A program made the position numbers and the translations under genes. Source: Haloarcula hispanica ATCC 33960 (GTDB taxonomy: Archaea; Halobacteriota; Halobacteria; Halobacteriales; Haloarculaceae). From it: DNA of 64,000 bases. This document shows positions 42,001-51,827 of the stretch, piece by piece. Below the pieces are notes generated by a model. That model saw only the letters and a list, made by a program, of their open reading frames with translations, was not told the origin of the DNA and did not search any database. Location: positions 1,054,001 to 1,118,000 of the forward strand of contig NC_015948.1 in NCBI RefSeq assembly GCF_000223905.1, in the 5' to 3' direction. The first letter of the stretch is position 1. Each line of letters opens with the position of its first letter.

Positions 42001-42237
42001 CTACTGTTTGGTTACGCGTGCGTCCGATACTTTGTGGATGTCGTCGTCGATCCCGGTGCCGTCACAGTCGTCATTCGGACATCGATAGTGCCAGCCGTCT
42101 TCCGTCGCCGCTCGCTCGGTAAACCGGTCGCCACATTCGTCGCAGTAGAGCTGCCCGTCCGAACATGTGTCGCGGTGGAGTTCGAGTTCGAGTTCTGTGC
42201 CGAAGGTCCGCTTGCAGTTCCGACAAATATGAGGCAT
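42001..42237 (-). CDS. Small zinc-finger protein
   Basis: This 78-aa protein has a C2HC-type finger at the N-terminus (CRNCKRTF...LHRDTC) and two further Cys pairs (CDEC, CPNDDC) that could bind a second zinc. Nucleic-acid or protein binding is likely. It has a TATA-like box (CTATAAGG on the minus strand, 42260-42267) about 25 nt before the ATG at 42237. Function unknown. Confidence 0.8.
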   Translation of the reverse strand: MPHICRNCKRTFGTELELELHRDTCSDGQLYCDECGDRFTERAATEDGWHYRCPNDDCDGTGIDDDIHKVSDARVTKQ

Positions 42238-42480
42238 ATTCGAAACTACAGATTCATCCCTTATAGCGATACCGGAACGTTCACGGCCGCTTCTTTCCGT
42301 TGACGGAAGGTTCAGGTCGGCCGCCGTCCGTCGGTTTTCGGCACCACATACATCTCACATCTTGGACAGTAATGGTCGACAGGGCCGAATAGCTATCGAC
42401 ACATCTCGGCCACAGCCAGTTCGGGACCAGCCCAGCCGCCGTCTTCCAGATACCGACAGCGATTGTGGGTGAGATAACCG

Positions 42481-43473
42481 CTAGGCTGTCGTCACGTCGA
42501 TCCGCGTGCCGCCGGATTCGCTGCTCCCGACCGATACTGTCCAGCCGTGGGCGCGCGCCGCAGTTTCGACGAGGAACAGTCCGTATCCCTCCCCCTCCCG
42601 CGTCGTCCCGAAGCCCTGGTCGAACACTTCGTCGCGGTCCGCTTCGGGAATCCCCGGGCCGTCGTCGGCCACGTAGAACCCGGACTCGGTTGCACCGATG
42701 GTGACGGTTACGGGTCCCTCGCTGTGTGTGACCGCGTTGTCGAACAGTTCGCGGAGGAGCAACTGCAGTCGGTCGTTTTCGGCGTCGACAGACGTGTCAG
42801 TCACCACTTCCAGCGTCGCATTTTCGTAGCTCTCTGCGGCCCAGACCTCAGTGGCTACGTCAGAAAGCGAGAGCGAGTCCGTTTCCGAGACGGGACACGC
42901 GGTGCTCCCGATGCGCGAGAGATCGGTGAGCAGTGTCTCGACTCGGCGAACGGACCGATTCAATGCGTCTTCGTGGGGCTCACCGATGTCGAGTAGCTCT
43001 AATCGGCCCATAACGACGTTCAGCGGGTTCTTCGCGTCGTGAGAGACGCCGCTCGATATGTCGTCCCACTGTACGGCACCGACCCGCCAGTCGGTCGGCC
43101 ACCGGGTCGCGTACGCTTCGAGTTTCGCGGCCAACAGGGATGCCGGCGTCTCCGCGGTCACGTAATCGGTGACGCCGGCCCGGAGCGCCTCGGTGACCCG
43201 GTCAGGTTCGGGGTCGGTCGCGACGAGCACAATCGGAATCTCGGCCCCGGCCGCTCGCAGTTCCTCGAACACCGCTATCCCGTCGTGGTCGCCGTCGTCA
43301 CTGACGACGACACCCCTGACGTCCCCGTCGTTCAGCCGGTCCTGTACGGTGCTCGTGTCTGGGACTGCCTCGGCGGTTGTCTCGTCCGTCGTCAGTGCTT
43401 CGGAGAGTGCCGCAGCTAGGTCTGTCGCTTCGGTACCGACCACGAGATAGACGGTCCCACGAGCAGGCGTCAT
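42481..43473 (-). CDS. Histidine kinase with degenerate receiver domain
   Basis: This 330-aa soluble protein has a receiver-like domain (about 5-122) with a possible acceptor Asp59 but lacking the acidic pair near the N-terminus and the conserved Lys. The kinase part has His145 in GVSHDAKNPLN and a HATPase domain (ELFDNAVTHS, VADDGPGIP, GEGYGLFLV). The receiver may act as a dimerisation or protein-binding module rather than a phosphate acceptor. The ATG is at 43473; a GTG immediately before is possible. No adjacent response regulator. Confidence 0.88.
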   Translation of the reverse strand: MTPARGTVYLVVGTEATDLAAALSEALTTDETTAEAVPDTSTVQDRLNDGDVRGVVVSDDGDHDGIAVFEELRAAGAEIPIVLVATDPEPDRVTEALRAGVTDYVTAETPASLLAAKLEAYATRWPTDWRVGAVQWDDISSGVSHDAKNPLNVVMGRLELLDIGEPHEDALNRSVRRVETLLTDLSRIGSTACPVSETDSLSLSDVATEVWAAESYENATLEVVTDTSVDAENDRLQLLLRELFDNAVTHSEGPVTVTIGATESGFYVADDGPGIPEADRDEVFDQGFGTTREGEGYGLFLVETAARAHGWTVSVGSSESGGTRIDVTTA

Positions 43474-43516
43474 CACCTGACACTACGAAAACGGACGACA
43501 AGAAACCGACGGTGCC

Positions 43517-44389
43517 CTACAGCAGGTCTTCGACGTGGTCGGCGACTTCCTCTGGTGTGTCACCGACAGGGACGCCGTTGTCCTCAAGCGCGGTAATCTT
43601 CGACTGCGCGGTCCCGGTACCGGAGCCGGAGACGATAGCGCCGGCGTGGCCCATGCGCTTTCCGGGCGGTGCGGTCCGACCGGCGATGAAGCCGGCGACC
43701 GGCGTGTCCATGTGCTCGCCAATGAAGCGCGCGGCCTCCTCCTCGTCTTCACCGCCGATTTCGCCGCACATCACGACGGCGTGGGTGTCGGGGTCGGCCT
43801 CGAACTGTTCGAGCGCGCCGATGAAGTCCGTCCCGATAATGGGGTCGCCGCCGATACCGATGGCCGTCGACTGGCCGATGCCGCGGTTGGTGAGGTTGTC
43901 GACGACCTGGTAGGTCAGCGTCCCCGAGCGGGAGACGAGACCGACGTTCCCCTCTGAGAAGATGTTCCCCGGGAGGATGCCGAGCTTGGCGACGCCGGGC
44001 GTGATGACGCCGGGGCAGTTCGGACCGACGAGATGCGTGTCGGTCTCCTGCAGTTTGCGGTAGACCCGGGCCATGTCCTGGGTCGGGATACCCTCGGTGA
44101 TGGCGACGACGAGGTCGATGCCGTCTGCATCGAGTGCCTCGAAGCAGGCGTCACCGGCGAAGGCCGGCGGCACGAACACGACGGCGGCGTTGGCGTCTTC
44201 CTCGCGGGCCGCGCCCTGCACGGTGTCGAACACCGGGACGCCGGCGACTTCTTGGCCGCCGCGGCCGGGCACTGCGCCGGCGACGACGTTCGTCCCGTAC
44301 TCAAGCATCTGTTCGGTGTGGAACTTCCCTTCTCCGCCGGTGATTCCCTGTACAACGACGCGTGTGTCTTCGTCGACTAGAACACTCAT
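43517..44389 (-). CDS. sucD: Succinyl-CoA ligase (ADP-forming) subunit alpha
   Basis: This 290-aa protein has the CoA-binding domain with QGITGGEG near the N-terminus, the catalytic-loop segment GHAGAIVSG containing the phosphorylated His, and PGVITPG. It pairs with the beta subunit encoded just upstream (ATGA overlap). The enzyme interconverts succinyl-CoA and succinate in the TCA cycle, forming ATP. Confidence 0.96.
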   Translation of the reverse strand: MSVLVDEDTRVVVQGITGGEGKFHTEQMLEYGTNVVAGAVPGRGGQEVAGVPVFDTVQGAAREEDANAAVVFVPPAFAGDACFEALDADGIDLVVAITEGIPTQDMARVYRKLQETDTHLVGPNCPGVITPGVAKLGILPGNIFSEGNVGLVSRSGTLTYQVVDNLTNRGIGQSTAIGIGGDPIIGTDFIGALEQFEADPDTHAVVMCGEIGGEDEEEAARFIGEHMDTPVAGFIAGRTAPPGKRMGHAGAIVSGSGTGTAQSKITALEDNGVPVGDTPEEVADHVEDLL

Positions 44390-45534
44390 GCTTCCACCTC
44401 CTTTGCGTACTCGACCGCACGCTGGACGGCGTCCTCCAGCGTGTGCTCGACCGTGACCAGGTCCTCGTTCAGAATCTCCATCCCCTCCTCGGCGTTGGTC
44501 CCCGCGAGTCGGACGGTGACTGGCTTCGGAATCTCGTCGAACTGCTCCAGCGCCTGGTTGATGCCGTTAGCGACCTCGTCGCCGCGGGTGATGCCGCCGA
44601 AGATGTTGAACACGACCGAGTCGACGTTCTCGTCGGAGAACACCATGTCGAGCGCGTTGGCGATGCGGTCGGCCTTCGCGCCGCCGCCCACGTCGAGGAA
44701 GTTGGCGGGTTCGCCGCCGTAGTAGTCCACGAGGTCCAGCGTCGTCATCACGAGGCCCGCGCCGTTGCCGATGATGCCGACATTGCCGTCCAGTCGGACG
44801 TAGTCGAAGCCGTACTCGTCGGCCTTCTGTTCGAGTTCGTCGCCCTCCGCCGCTTCCTCGCCCATCTCCGCGATTTCGGGCTGGCGGAACAGCGCGTCGC
44901 CGTCGATGTTCATGACAGCGTCGGCCGCGATGACCTCGTCGTCGGCCGTGATCATCAGCGGGTTGATCTCCGTGTCGGCGCCGTCGCGGTCGTCCCAGAG
45001 CTGGTACAGCGTCGTGAGGACGCTCGCCACGTCGTTTGCGACCTCGCGGTCGACACCGGCCTCGTAGACGACCTTCCGGGCCTGGAACGGGTGCATGCCG
45101 AAGGCGGGGTCGATGTGCTCCCGGGCGATGGCGTCGGGGTCCTCTTCGGCGACCTCCTCGATGTTGACGCCACCTTTAGTGGACACCATTGCGACGGGGC
45201 GGCCCTCGCCGCGGTCCATCGTCACGCCGACGTACAGCTCGTTGACGAAGTCGACGGCTTCCTCCACGAGCACCTTCGAGACGTGGTAGCCCTTGAGGTC
45301 CATCCCGATGATGTCCTCGGCAGCTTCGCGAGCCTCCTCCTTGGACTCGACGAGCTTGATGCCGCCGGCCTTGCCGCGGCCGCCGACGTGTACCTGTGCT
45401 TTGATGGCGACCGGATATCCGATTTCCTCGGCCGCGTCGACGGCCTCGTCCACTGTCTCGGCCAGCTGCGAGGCGGGCGTCGGGATGCCCGCGTCAGCGA
45501 AGACTTGCTTCGCCTGGTATTCGTGCAAGCGCAT
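44386..45534 (-). CDS. sucC: Succinyl-CoA ligase (ADP-forming) subunit beta
   Basis: This 382-aa ATP-grasp protein begins with the family start [16 protein letters not shown] at 45534; a long upstream extension is not protein-like. ATP-grasp elements include [14 protein letters not shown], and [14 protein letters not shown] contacts the alpha subunit. A TATA-like box (ATTTAAAT, about 45559-45566) lies about 25-30 nt upstream. It is the first gene of the sucCD operon. Confidence 0.97.
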   Translation of the reverse strand: MRLHEYQAKQVFADAGIPTPASQLAETVDEAVDAAEEIGYPVAIKAQVHVGGRGKAGGIKLVESKEEAREAAEDIIGMDLKGYHVSKVLVEEAVDFVNELYVGVTMDRGEGRPVAMVSTKGGVNIEEVAEEDPDAIAREHIDPAFGMHPFQARKVVYEAGVDREVANDVASVLTTLYQLWDDRDGADTEINPLMITADDEVIAADAVMNIDGDALFRQPEIAEMGEEAAEGDELEQKADEYGFDYVRLDGNVGIIGNGAGLVMTTLDLVDYYGGEPANFLDVGGGAKADRIANALDMVFSDENVDSVVFNIFGGITRGDEVANGINQALEQFDEIPKPVTVRLAGTNAEEGMEILNEDLVTVEHTLEDAVQRAVEYAKEVEA

Positions 45535-45760
45535 GTCATGCAGAAAGCCGAGCGGTGGCGATTTAAATCCGTCCGTTTCTCTTCCGGCGACCACGCGGAA
45601 TCCGTCCCAGTTTACTGTGGGTGAGGATAGTGGTTCGGGAGCGCGCTGTAGCGCGATACGGCTGGTTCTGAAGCGACTCGGGATGCCAAGGAGCGTTCCG
45701 GCCGTCCCAACATCGAATCCAATCCGATAGACCCACAGCGCCACACTGCGAAGCGAGCGT

Positions 45761-46543
45761 ATGGCCGACGACAGGCACGGGACCGACGACGTCGACGACG
45801 AGACGCTGGATGCTGTGGCCGAGGCGCTTCGCACCGCCGAAACTGGCGTCGCCCTCACCGGCGCGGGCGTCTCGACAGCGTCGGGCATCCCCTCCTTTCG
45901 CGGCGACGACGGTATCTGGGAGCGCCACGACCCGGCGGACTTCCACCGCCGTCGCCTCGACGCCGACCCGGCGGGCTTCTGGGCGGACCGAATATCGCTG
46001 CGGGAGGTCATCTACGGCGACATAGACCCCGAGCCCAACGCCGCCCACGAGGCGCTGGCGGCGCTTGAAGCGGACGGCCACCTCGACGCCGTGCTCACGC
46101 AGAACATCGACGGGCTGCACGACGCCGCCGGGACGGACCGGGTCGTCGAACTGCACGGAACCCATCGGCGCGTGGTCTGTGACGACTGCGGCCACCGTCG
46201 GGAGGCCGAGGCGGTATTCGAACAGGCCGCCGAAAGCAGCGACTTACCGCCGCGCTGTGACTGCGGCGGCGTCTACCGCCCGGACGTCGTGCTGTTCGGC
46301 GAACCCATGCCCGACGTGGCGATGCACGAAGGCCAGCGCCTCGCCCGGGACAGCGACGTGTTCCTGGCTGTAGGGTCGTCCCTGTCGGTACAGCCCGCGT
46401 CACTGCTTCCGAAAATCGCGGCGGAAGCGGGGAGCACGCTGATCGTGATAAACTACGAGGAAACGCCGCGTGACGCGAGTGCGGCGCACGTACTTCGTGC
46501 GGATGTCACGCAGGTCCTTCCGACGCTTGTCGAGCGGGTGTAA
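45761..46543 (+). CDS. NAD-dependent protein deacylase (Sir2 family)
   Basis: This 260-aa sirtuin has GAGVSTASGIPSFRG for NAD binding, TQNIDGLH, the catalytic His in ELHG, and a zinc site formed by CDDC and CDCG. It removes acyl groups from lysine using NAD and releases O-acyl-ADP-ribose. It is monocistronic, divergent from sucCD. Haloarchaeal homologues may act on chromatin or metabolic proteins. Confidence 0.95.
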   Translation: MADDRHGTDDVDDETLDAVAEALRTAETGVALTGAGVSTASGIPSFRGDDGIWERHDPADFHRRRLDADPAGFWADRISLREVIYGDIDPEPNAAHEALAALEADGHLDAVLTQNIDGLHDAAGTDRVVELHGTHRRVVCDDCGHRREAEAVFEQAAESSDLPPRCDCGGVYRPDVVLFGEPMPDVAMHEGQRLARDSDVFLAVGSSLSVQPASLLPKIAAEAGSTLIVINYEETPRDASAAHVLRADVTQVLPTLVERV

Positions 46544-46558
46544 CAGCGCGGAGGCGGT

Positions 46559-46984
46559 CTACAGCTCGACGCCGCCGGGAATCAGGCTCTGCCCGCGCAG
46601 GAGGCTCCCGTCGGGGTCGTAGACGAGCAGCGTCCGCAGTTCGTAGGTCCGTGACTCGTCTTCGCCGTCGGTGAGATGGACTGTAAACTGTGGGTCTTCT
46701 TGAGCGTCCGCCGCGGAAACGAGCGCGTCGATGTCCGCCGTCGGTGCTGTCGCCTCGAAAATGTACTCACCGGTGAGGCGGTTCGTCAGCGAAAGCACCC
46801 CGTCGCTTTCGGGCTGGCGGCGGAAGGTCACGTCGATCTCTTCGCCATCGAGTGTGCCGCCGTCTACTTTACTGAGGCGCTCGCGGAGCTCTCCTGTCGG
46901 CCCATCGTATACAATCGCGATCGTCGGGTCGTCGTTGTCGGTGGCCGAAGCCTGGATGTCGACGGTGAAGTAATCACGCCTCAT
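46559..46984 (-). CDS. Haloarchaeal protein, DUF5793-like
   Basis: This 141-aa acidic protein begins MRRDYFTVDI, reminiscent of the haloarchaeal DUF5793 family. It is mostly beta-strand with no cysteine and no hydrophobic helix. Function unknown. It is convergent with the Sir2 gene (15-nt gap). Family call by recollection of the N-terminal motif only. Confidence 0.7.
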   Translation of the reverse strand: MRRDYFTVDIQASATDNDDPTIAIVYDGPTGELRERLSKVDGGTLDGEEIDVTFRRQPESDGVLSLTNRLTGEYIFEATAPTADIDALVSAADAQEDPQFTVHLTDGEDESRTYELRTLLVYDPDGSLLRGQSLIPGGVEL

Positions 46985-47086
46985 TCCGGTGTTTACAGGT
47001 ACGTGGCCCGGCCAAATGAACGTAACGGCGCACCGACTGTCGGTATCGGTAGCTTTTACCGGACCGGCCCACCCTCTGACAGTAGC

Positions 47087-47587
47087 ATGGCCTGGGTGAA
47101 ATCAGAGTACGCCGGCGAGTTCGCGGTGCTTGCGACGTGGCTCGTGGGACTGGCCCCGTGGTCGGTGTCGCTGTTCGAGATTGAGGGGGTAACTGTCGTC
47201 GGGCTTCGCTTTCTTCCGTTCCGGTTCCAGTTCATCTTCGGAGCGACGCTCCCCGGAGAGCGGCCGTTTCTCTGGGCGTGGCAGGTCGCCGCGTTCCAGG
47301 AGTCGGAGCCGCTTGCGCTCGCCGGGACACTCGGGGTCGCGGCCCTGGTCGGCTTCCTGTTCCCGCTCGGCCTCAGCCTCTATTACTACGCCGCTGAGGA
47401 CCGTGTTGAAGCGACCTTCCCCGTGGACCCGGTTCGCCTGTTTGGCGGCTTGCTTGGACTCGTCGGCGTCCTCACGCTCGCGGCCAGCGGGCTGTTCATC
47501 ACGTCGTTTCCCGGCGTCACCGTTCCCGTCGGCGCGCTTGTCGCGCTCGTGTTCGCCTATCTCCTGTTGACCGTCGACCGAGCCTGA
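47087..47587 (+). CDS. Four-helix membrane protein
   Basis: This 166-aa protein has about four hydrophobic helices (around 10-30, 75-100, 118-140 and 143-162). A charged loop (GATLPGERPFLW) lies between helices 1 and 2. I do not recognise the family. The ATG at 47087 is chosen because a TATA-like box (GCTTTTACC, about 47052-47060) lies about 30 nt upstream. It precedes the pilus-type ATPase gene by 133 bp but may be unrelated. Confidence 0.8.
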   Translation: MAWVKSEYAGEFAVLATWLVGLAPWSVSLFEIEGVTVVGLRFLPFRFQFIFGATLPGERPFLWAWQVAAFQESEPLALAGTLGVAALVGFLFPLGLSLYYYAAEDRVEATFPVDPVRLFGGLLGLVGVLTLAASGLFITSFPGVTVPVGALVALVFAYLLLTVDRA

Positions 47588-47720
47588 CGGGCAGTGCCGT
47601 CTCGTTCGTTCGACCGCTGGCGATTATACTCCTGATAATTTGGCGAGCGAATTTAAGTAGGTGGATACGATAGCAGAGGTATATTCCGCGGAGCACCGTG
47701 TGCTCCCCACTGAACCACCG

Positions 47721-49340
47721 ATGTCGAACCCAGAATCTCCCGAACCCGGTGCCTTCGTTTCGGACCCGCTCGGCCACATCCAGTCGTGGCTCTCGCGGAC
47801 CGCGACGGTGTTGAGCGGGTCAGCGGTTCCGACGGCAAACTACGACCCCAGCCGCCACGGGACGCTGGTCGAGTTCGACGGCCTGAACGGCTACAACGAG
47901 GTCGAACGCTACTGGCTGAACGCCCCCTTCGCCTTCGCCTCTATCAACCACGACCCGGACCGCGACGAGCACCTGTATCAGGTCGTCGAGCCGTCGCTGA
48001 CCGACATCGAGCGAGAACTGCTCGACCGTCTGTTCGAGGACATTCGCATCCCGCTTATCTACCGCGACGATGTCGACGCCGACCCGGAGCGCGTCCTCGC
48101 CGAAGAACTCGAAGCCAGGCTTGAGGAGTACGGCGTCGTCATCGAACCCGAGACGTTCTACCGCCTGTTTTATTACCTACATCGCTCCTTCCAGGGCTAC
48201 GGCCACATCGACCCCCTGATGCACGACCCGGACATCGAGGACATCTCCTGTGACGGGGCGAACCTCCCCATCTTCGTCTACCACGACGGCTACACGGACA
48301 TCGAGACGAACATCACCTACGACGCCGACGAACTGAACGACTTCGTCATCCAGCTGGCCCAGCGCTCCGGTCGGCACGTCTCCGTCTCTGACCCCGTCGT
48401 CTCGACGACGCTCCCGGACGGCTCCCGTATCGAACTGGCGCTCGGCGAGGAGGTGACTCCCCGCGGTTCGGCATTCACCATCCGGAAATACGCCGACGAA
48501 CCGTTCACGCCGATTGAACTGCTGGACTATGGCACGTTCTCCGTCGAGATGCTCGCGTACCTCTGGCTGGCCATCGAGTCCAACAAGTCGCTCATCTTCG
48601 CCGGCGGAACGGCGGCCGGCAAGACCACGTCGATGAACGCGCTGGCGATGTTCCTCCCGCCCCGGTCGAAGGTACTCTCAATTGAGGACACCCGCGAGCT
48701 ATCCCTGTATCACGACAACTGGCTCTCCTCAGTCACCCGCGAGCGACTGGACGATTCGGACATCACGATGTACGACCTGCTGCGGTCCGCGCTCCGGCAC
48801 CGCCCCGAGTACATCATCGTCGGCGAGGTGCGCGGCGAAGAAGCCATCACGCTGTTCCAGGCGATGAACACTGGCCACACGACGTTCTCGACGATGCACG
48901 CGGACTCGGTCCAGACCGTCATCAACCGGCTGGAGAACGAGCCGATCAACGTCCCGCGGCCGATGGTCCAGAGCCTCGACATCCTCTGTGTGCAGGTGCT
49001 GGCCCGCTCGGGCGACGAGCGCGTCCGCCGCGCGAAGACGCTCGCCGAAATCGAAGGCATCGACCAGCGGACCGGCGAACTGGACTACTCGACGACGTAC
49101 AACTGGCGGGCCACAGAGGACCGCTTCTCCGAGAACAACAGCGAGCTACTGGACGAAATCCGCGACGAGCGCGGCTGGACGCAGTCGGAGCTGTTGACCG
49201 AGCTCCGCAACCGACAGCGGTTCCTCCGTTACCTCCAGTCCGAGGGCATCACCGACTACCGGAAGTTCACGGCGATGGTCAACAAGTACTACGCGGACAA
49301 GGAACAGGTCATGGCGAACATCGACGATGCGATAGCCTGA
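47721..49340 (+). CDS. Type II/IV secretion (pilus-type) ATPase
   Basis: This 539-aa motor belongs to the archaeal PilB/FlaI-type ATPases. Walker A is AGGTAAGKTTSM, the Asp box carries SIEDTREL, Walker B is YIIVGEVRGEE, and the His box has TGHTTFSTMHADS. The N-terminal 150 residues are the substrate/membrane-docking domain. It would power assembly of type IV pilus-like filaments on the cytoplasmic face with the T2SF protein that follows one nt later. No pilin or prepilin peptidase gene is in the window. The ATG at 47721 follows a TATA-like box (GGTATATTCC, about 47684-47693). Confidence 0.92.
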   Translation: MSNPESPEPGAFVSDPLGHIQSWLSRTATVLSGSAVPTANYDPSRHGTLVEFDGLNGYNEVERYWLNAPFAFASINHDPDRDEHLYQVVEPSLTDIERELLDRLFEDIRIPLIYRDDVDADPERVLAEELEARLEEYGVVIEPETFYRLFYYLHRSFQGYGHIDPLMHDPDIEDISCDGANLPIFVYHDGYTDIETNITYDADELNDFVIQLAQRSGRHVSVSDPVVSTTLPDGSRIELALGEEVTPRGSAFTIRKYADEPFTPIELLDYGTFSVEMLAYLWLAIESNKSLIFAGGTAAGKTTSMNALAMFLPPRSKVLSIEDTRELSLYHDNWLSSVTRERLDDSDITMYDLLRSALRHRPEYIIVGEVRGEEAITLFQAMNTGHTTFSTMHADSVQTVINRLENEPINVPRPMVQSLDILCVQVLARSGDERVRRAKTLAEIEGIDQRTGELDYSTTYNWRATEDRFSENNSELLDEIRDERGWTQSELLTELRNRQRFLRYLQSEGITDYRKFTAMVNKYYADKEQVMANIDDAIA

Positions 49341-49341
49341 C

Positions 49342-51789
49342 ATGGCGCTGAACCCGCTCGGTCTGGCTCCGCTCGCCGTCGTCGTCGGGATTCTCGGGCT
49401 GGTCGGCTACAGCACCGTCAACGAGCGCTTCGACCGCAACGTCACGCGGCTGTCCCGACGGCTCTTCGGCCGGTACGTAGGCCAGTCGCCAAAACGCGAA
49501 CGGCAGCTCGAAGCCGCATACGTCGACGAGACGTACCGCGGCTACGCCGCCAGAACGCTGGTGTACGCCTGTGTGGGGGCTGTCGCCGGCGCTATCACCG
49601 GCGCGTACGCCATCGGCGGCTTTCTGCTTGTGTTACCGGCGCTAGTGAACCTTGCACAGGGGCTCCCCTCGACGATGGTGAACGCCTTCGGCCTGCGAAC
49701 GTTCGAACTCGTGCTGACGCCGACAGGGACTCTCTACATCCTCATCGGCGGCGGCGTGCTTTCGGGCGCGGCGACGGCCGGCCTCACGTACCTCTACCGC
49801 TGGGAACGGCTCAAGAATCAGGCAGACGTGCGAAGCCGGAACATCGACGAGGGGATGGCCCGCACCATTGCCTTCATGTACGCGCTGTCCCGCGGTGGGA
49901 TGTCCTTCCCGGACGTGATGCGTGTCCTGGCCCGGAATCAAGAAATCTACGGTGACACAGCCAGAGAGGTCGGCGTCGCTGTCAGGGAGATGGACCTGTT
50001 CGGCCGGGACATGATAACGGCGCTCGAACACGTCTCCCGGCGGACGCCCAGCGAACGGTTCAAGACGTTCACCGAGAACCTCTCCAGCGTCCTCCAGAGC
50101 GGCCAGTCGCTGGCCCCGTTCCTCCGCGAGCAGTACGAGCGCCATCAGGAGGAAGCCGCCGAGCGTCAGGAGGACCTGCTGGAACGGCTGGCAACGGTCG
50201 CCGAGGCGTACGTCACCGTGTTCGTCGCCGCCGTGCTCTTCTTGATGACGATTCTCCTCGTGTTCGGCCTGACGACGACGGACACGCTCTGGCTGTTACA
50301 GATGATGGCATATCTCGTCATCCCGCTGGCTAACGTCGGGTTCATGGTATATCTCGATAGCAAGCTCCAGTCGCTTGGTATCGGGAACGGCGGGACGACA
50401 GACATTCTGGACCGGTACGAAACGGCGACGCTGGGGAAACCCAGTCTGGGGTCTGGCCCTCTCGGCCTGCCTGATGGCGGCGTCGTCCCGGCCGACGAGG
50501 CGAACTGGGACCGGCTCAGGTTCCACGACCGCGTGGAATCGCTTCGGGAACTGCTCAGCTCCCCGATTCAGTCGCTGGTCTGGAACCCGGTGTACGTCCT
50601 CTATCTCACCGTGCCCGTCGCGGTAGTGCTGTTGCTCGTCCGTGCCCCACCTGCGTTCCAGGCATCGACGGTCAACATCCGTCTCCTCGACGACCTCGTC
50701 ATCCAGTCAGTCCTGCTGATTCTGGGGCCGTTCGCGCTGGTGCGGTTCATCTACACGCAGCGGCTATCCCGAATCGAGGACGCGACGCCGGACCTGCTCG
50801 AACGGCTGGCGAGCCTGAACGAGGCCGGGATGACCGTCGTGGAGAGTCTCCGCCGGGTCCGCGGCAGTGACATCGGCGTGCTCACCCAGGAGATGCACCG
50901 CATCTGGGCCGACATCAGGATGGGCGCGAACGTCGACGACGCGCTCGTCCGGTTCGGCCGCCGGGTCCAGACCACGGCCGTCACGCGGATCGTGACGCTG
51001 TTGACCCACGCGATGCACGCCTCGGGCCAGCTCGGCCCGGTGTTCCGCATCGCGGCCACCCAGTCACGGGCGGACCTCCGACTGAAACGGCGGCGACGCC
51101 AGCAGATGCTCACCTACCTCGTCGTCATCTACGTCGCCTTCCTGGTGTTTCTGGTCATCATCGTCGCCGTGCAGGAGGTGCTCGTCCCGAGCTTGCCGTC
51201 CAGCGTGCCGACGCCGGCCGGGGAGTCGAACCGACTGGGCGTCAACGTCGACCAGTTCGCCCGCTTCGGCCGCGTCGACAAGGCCGCGTACACGCTCGTG
51301 TTCTTCCACACCGCGCTGATTCAGGCCGTCCTCACCGGCTTCATCGGCGGCCAACTCGGCGAGGGCACGCTCAAGGACGGCGCGAAACACGCCGCAATTC
51401 TGCTGGGTGTCGCGTACGTCGCGTTCATCTTGCTGTCCTCGCCGGTCGCGTCGATGACGGTCACCAGCCCCGCCGTGTCCGGCGACCAGATAACGGTCGA
51501 ATCAGCGTCTCTTTCGGAGGGAGGGTTCATTGTTGTCCGGGAGTTCGAGGAGGACGGCAGAGTGCTCGGGACCTCCGAGTACCTTTCTTCAGGGTCCCAC
51601 GGCGACGTACAGATAACGCTTGACAGGCCGCCGTCGACTGGCCAGTCGCTCGTACTGGTGGCTCATCAGGACACCAACGGGAACCAGCAACTCGACTACC
51701 CTTTCGGTGACAATTCGGGGACGCCGGACCGACCATACTCGTCGTCGACGGCCGGCGAGAACGTCACCGTCGAGTACACGGTCGAGTGA
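49342..51789 (+). CDS. Double T2SF (PilC-type) membrane protein with C-terminal surface domain
   Basis: This 815-aa platform protein has two T2SF modules (about 160-330 and 470-640), each an acidic helical domain (GMSFPDVMRVLARN, GMTVVESLRRVRGS) followed by membrane helices, about nine helices in all. After the last helix, residues about 705-815 form a beta-rich domain (VTSPAVSGDQITVESASL...) resembling the DUF7282-type domain of haloarchaeal surface proteins and probably lying outside. It docks the ATPase encoded just upstream. The extra domain is unusual for PilC/TadC/FlaJ proteins. Confidence 0.88.
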   Translation: MALNPLGLAPLAVVVGILGLVGYSTVNERFDRNVTRLSRRLFGRYVGQSPKRERQLEAAYVDETYRGYAARTLVYACVGAVAGAITGAYAIGGFLLVLPALVNLAQGLPSTMVNAFGLRTFELVLTPTGTLYILIGGGVLSGAATAGLTYLYRWERLKNQADVRSRNIDEGMARTIAFMYALSRGGMSFPDVMRVLARNQEIYGDTAREVGVAVREMDLFGRDMITALEHVSRRTPSERFKTFTENLSSVLQSGQSLAPFLREQYERHQEEAAERQEDLLERLATVAEAYVTVFVAAVLFLMTILLVFGLTTTDTLWLLQMMAYLVIPLANVGFMVYLDSKLQSLGIGNGGTTDILDRYETATLGKPSLGSGPLGLPDGGVVPADEANWDRLRFHDRVESLRELLSSPIQSLVWNPVYVLYLTVPVAVVLLLVRAPPAFQASTVNIRLLDDLVIQSVLLILGPFALVRFIYTQRLSRIEDATPDLLERLASLNEAGMTVVESLRRVRGSDIGVLTQEMHRIWADIRMGANVDDALVRFGRRVQTTAVTRIVTLLTHAMHASGQLGPVFRIAATQSRADLRLKRRRRQQMLTYLVVIYVAFLVFLVIIVAVQEVLVPSLPSSVPTPAGESNRLGVNVDQFARFGRVDKAAYTLVFFHTALIQAVLTGFIGGQLGEGTLKDGAKHAAILLGVAYVAFILLSSPVASMTVTSPAVSGDQITVESASLSEGGFIVVREFEEDGRVLGTSEYLSSGSHGDVQITLDRPPSTGQSLVLVAHQDTNGNQQLDYPFGDNSGTPDRPYSSSTAGENVTVEYTVE

Positions 51790-51827
51790 CGCTGGATTTA
51801 CGGTTCACAATCGGGTAGGAGGCGCTG

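Noticed and set aside
44362..45624. 420-codon open frame on the plus strand
   Set aside because: It is antisense to sucC and sucD and has no recognisable motif.
45535..46011. Upstream in-frame extension of sucC
   Set aside because: The added residues are Ser/Arg/Pro-rich and unlike any SucC, and a TATA-like box lies inside the extension just before the internal ATG.
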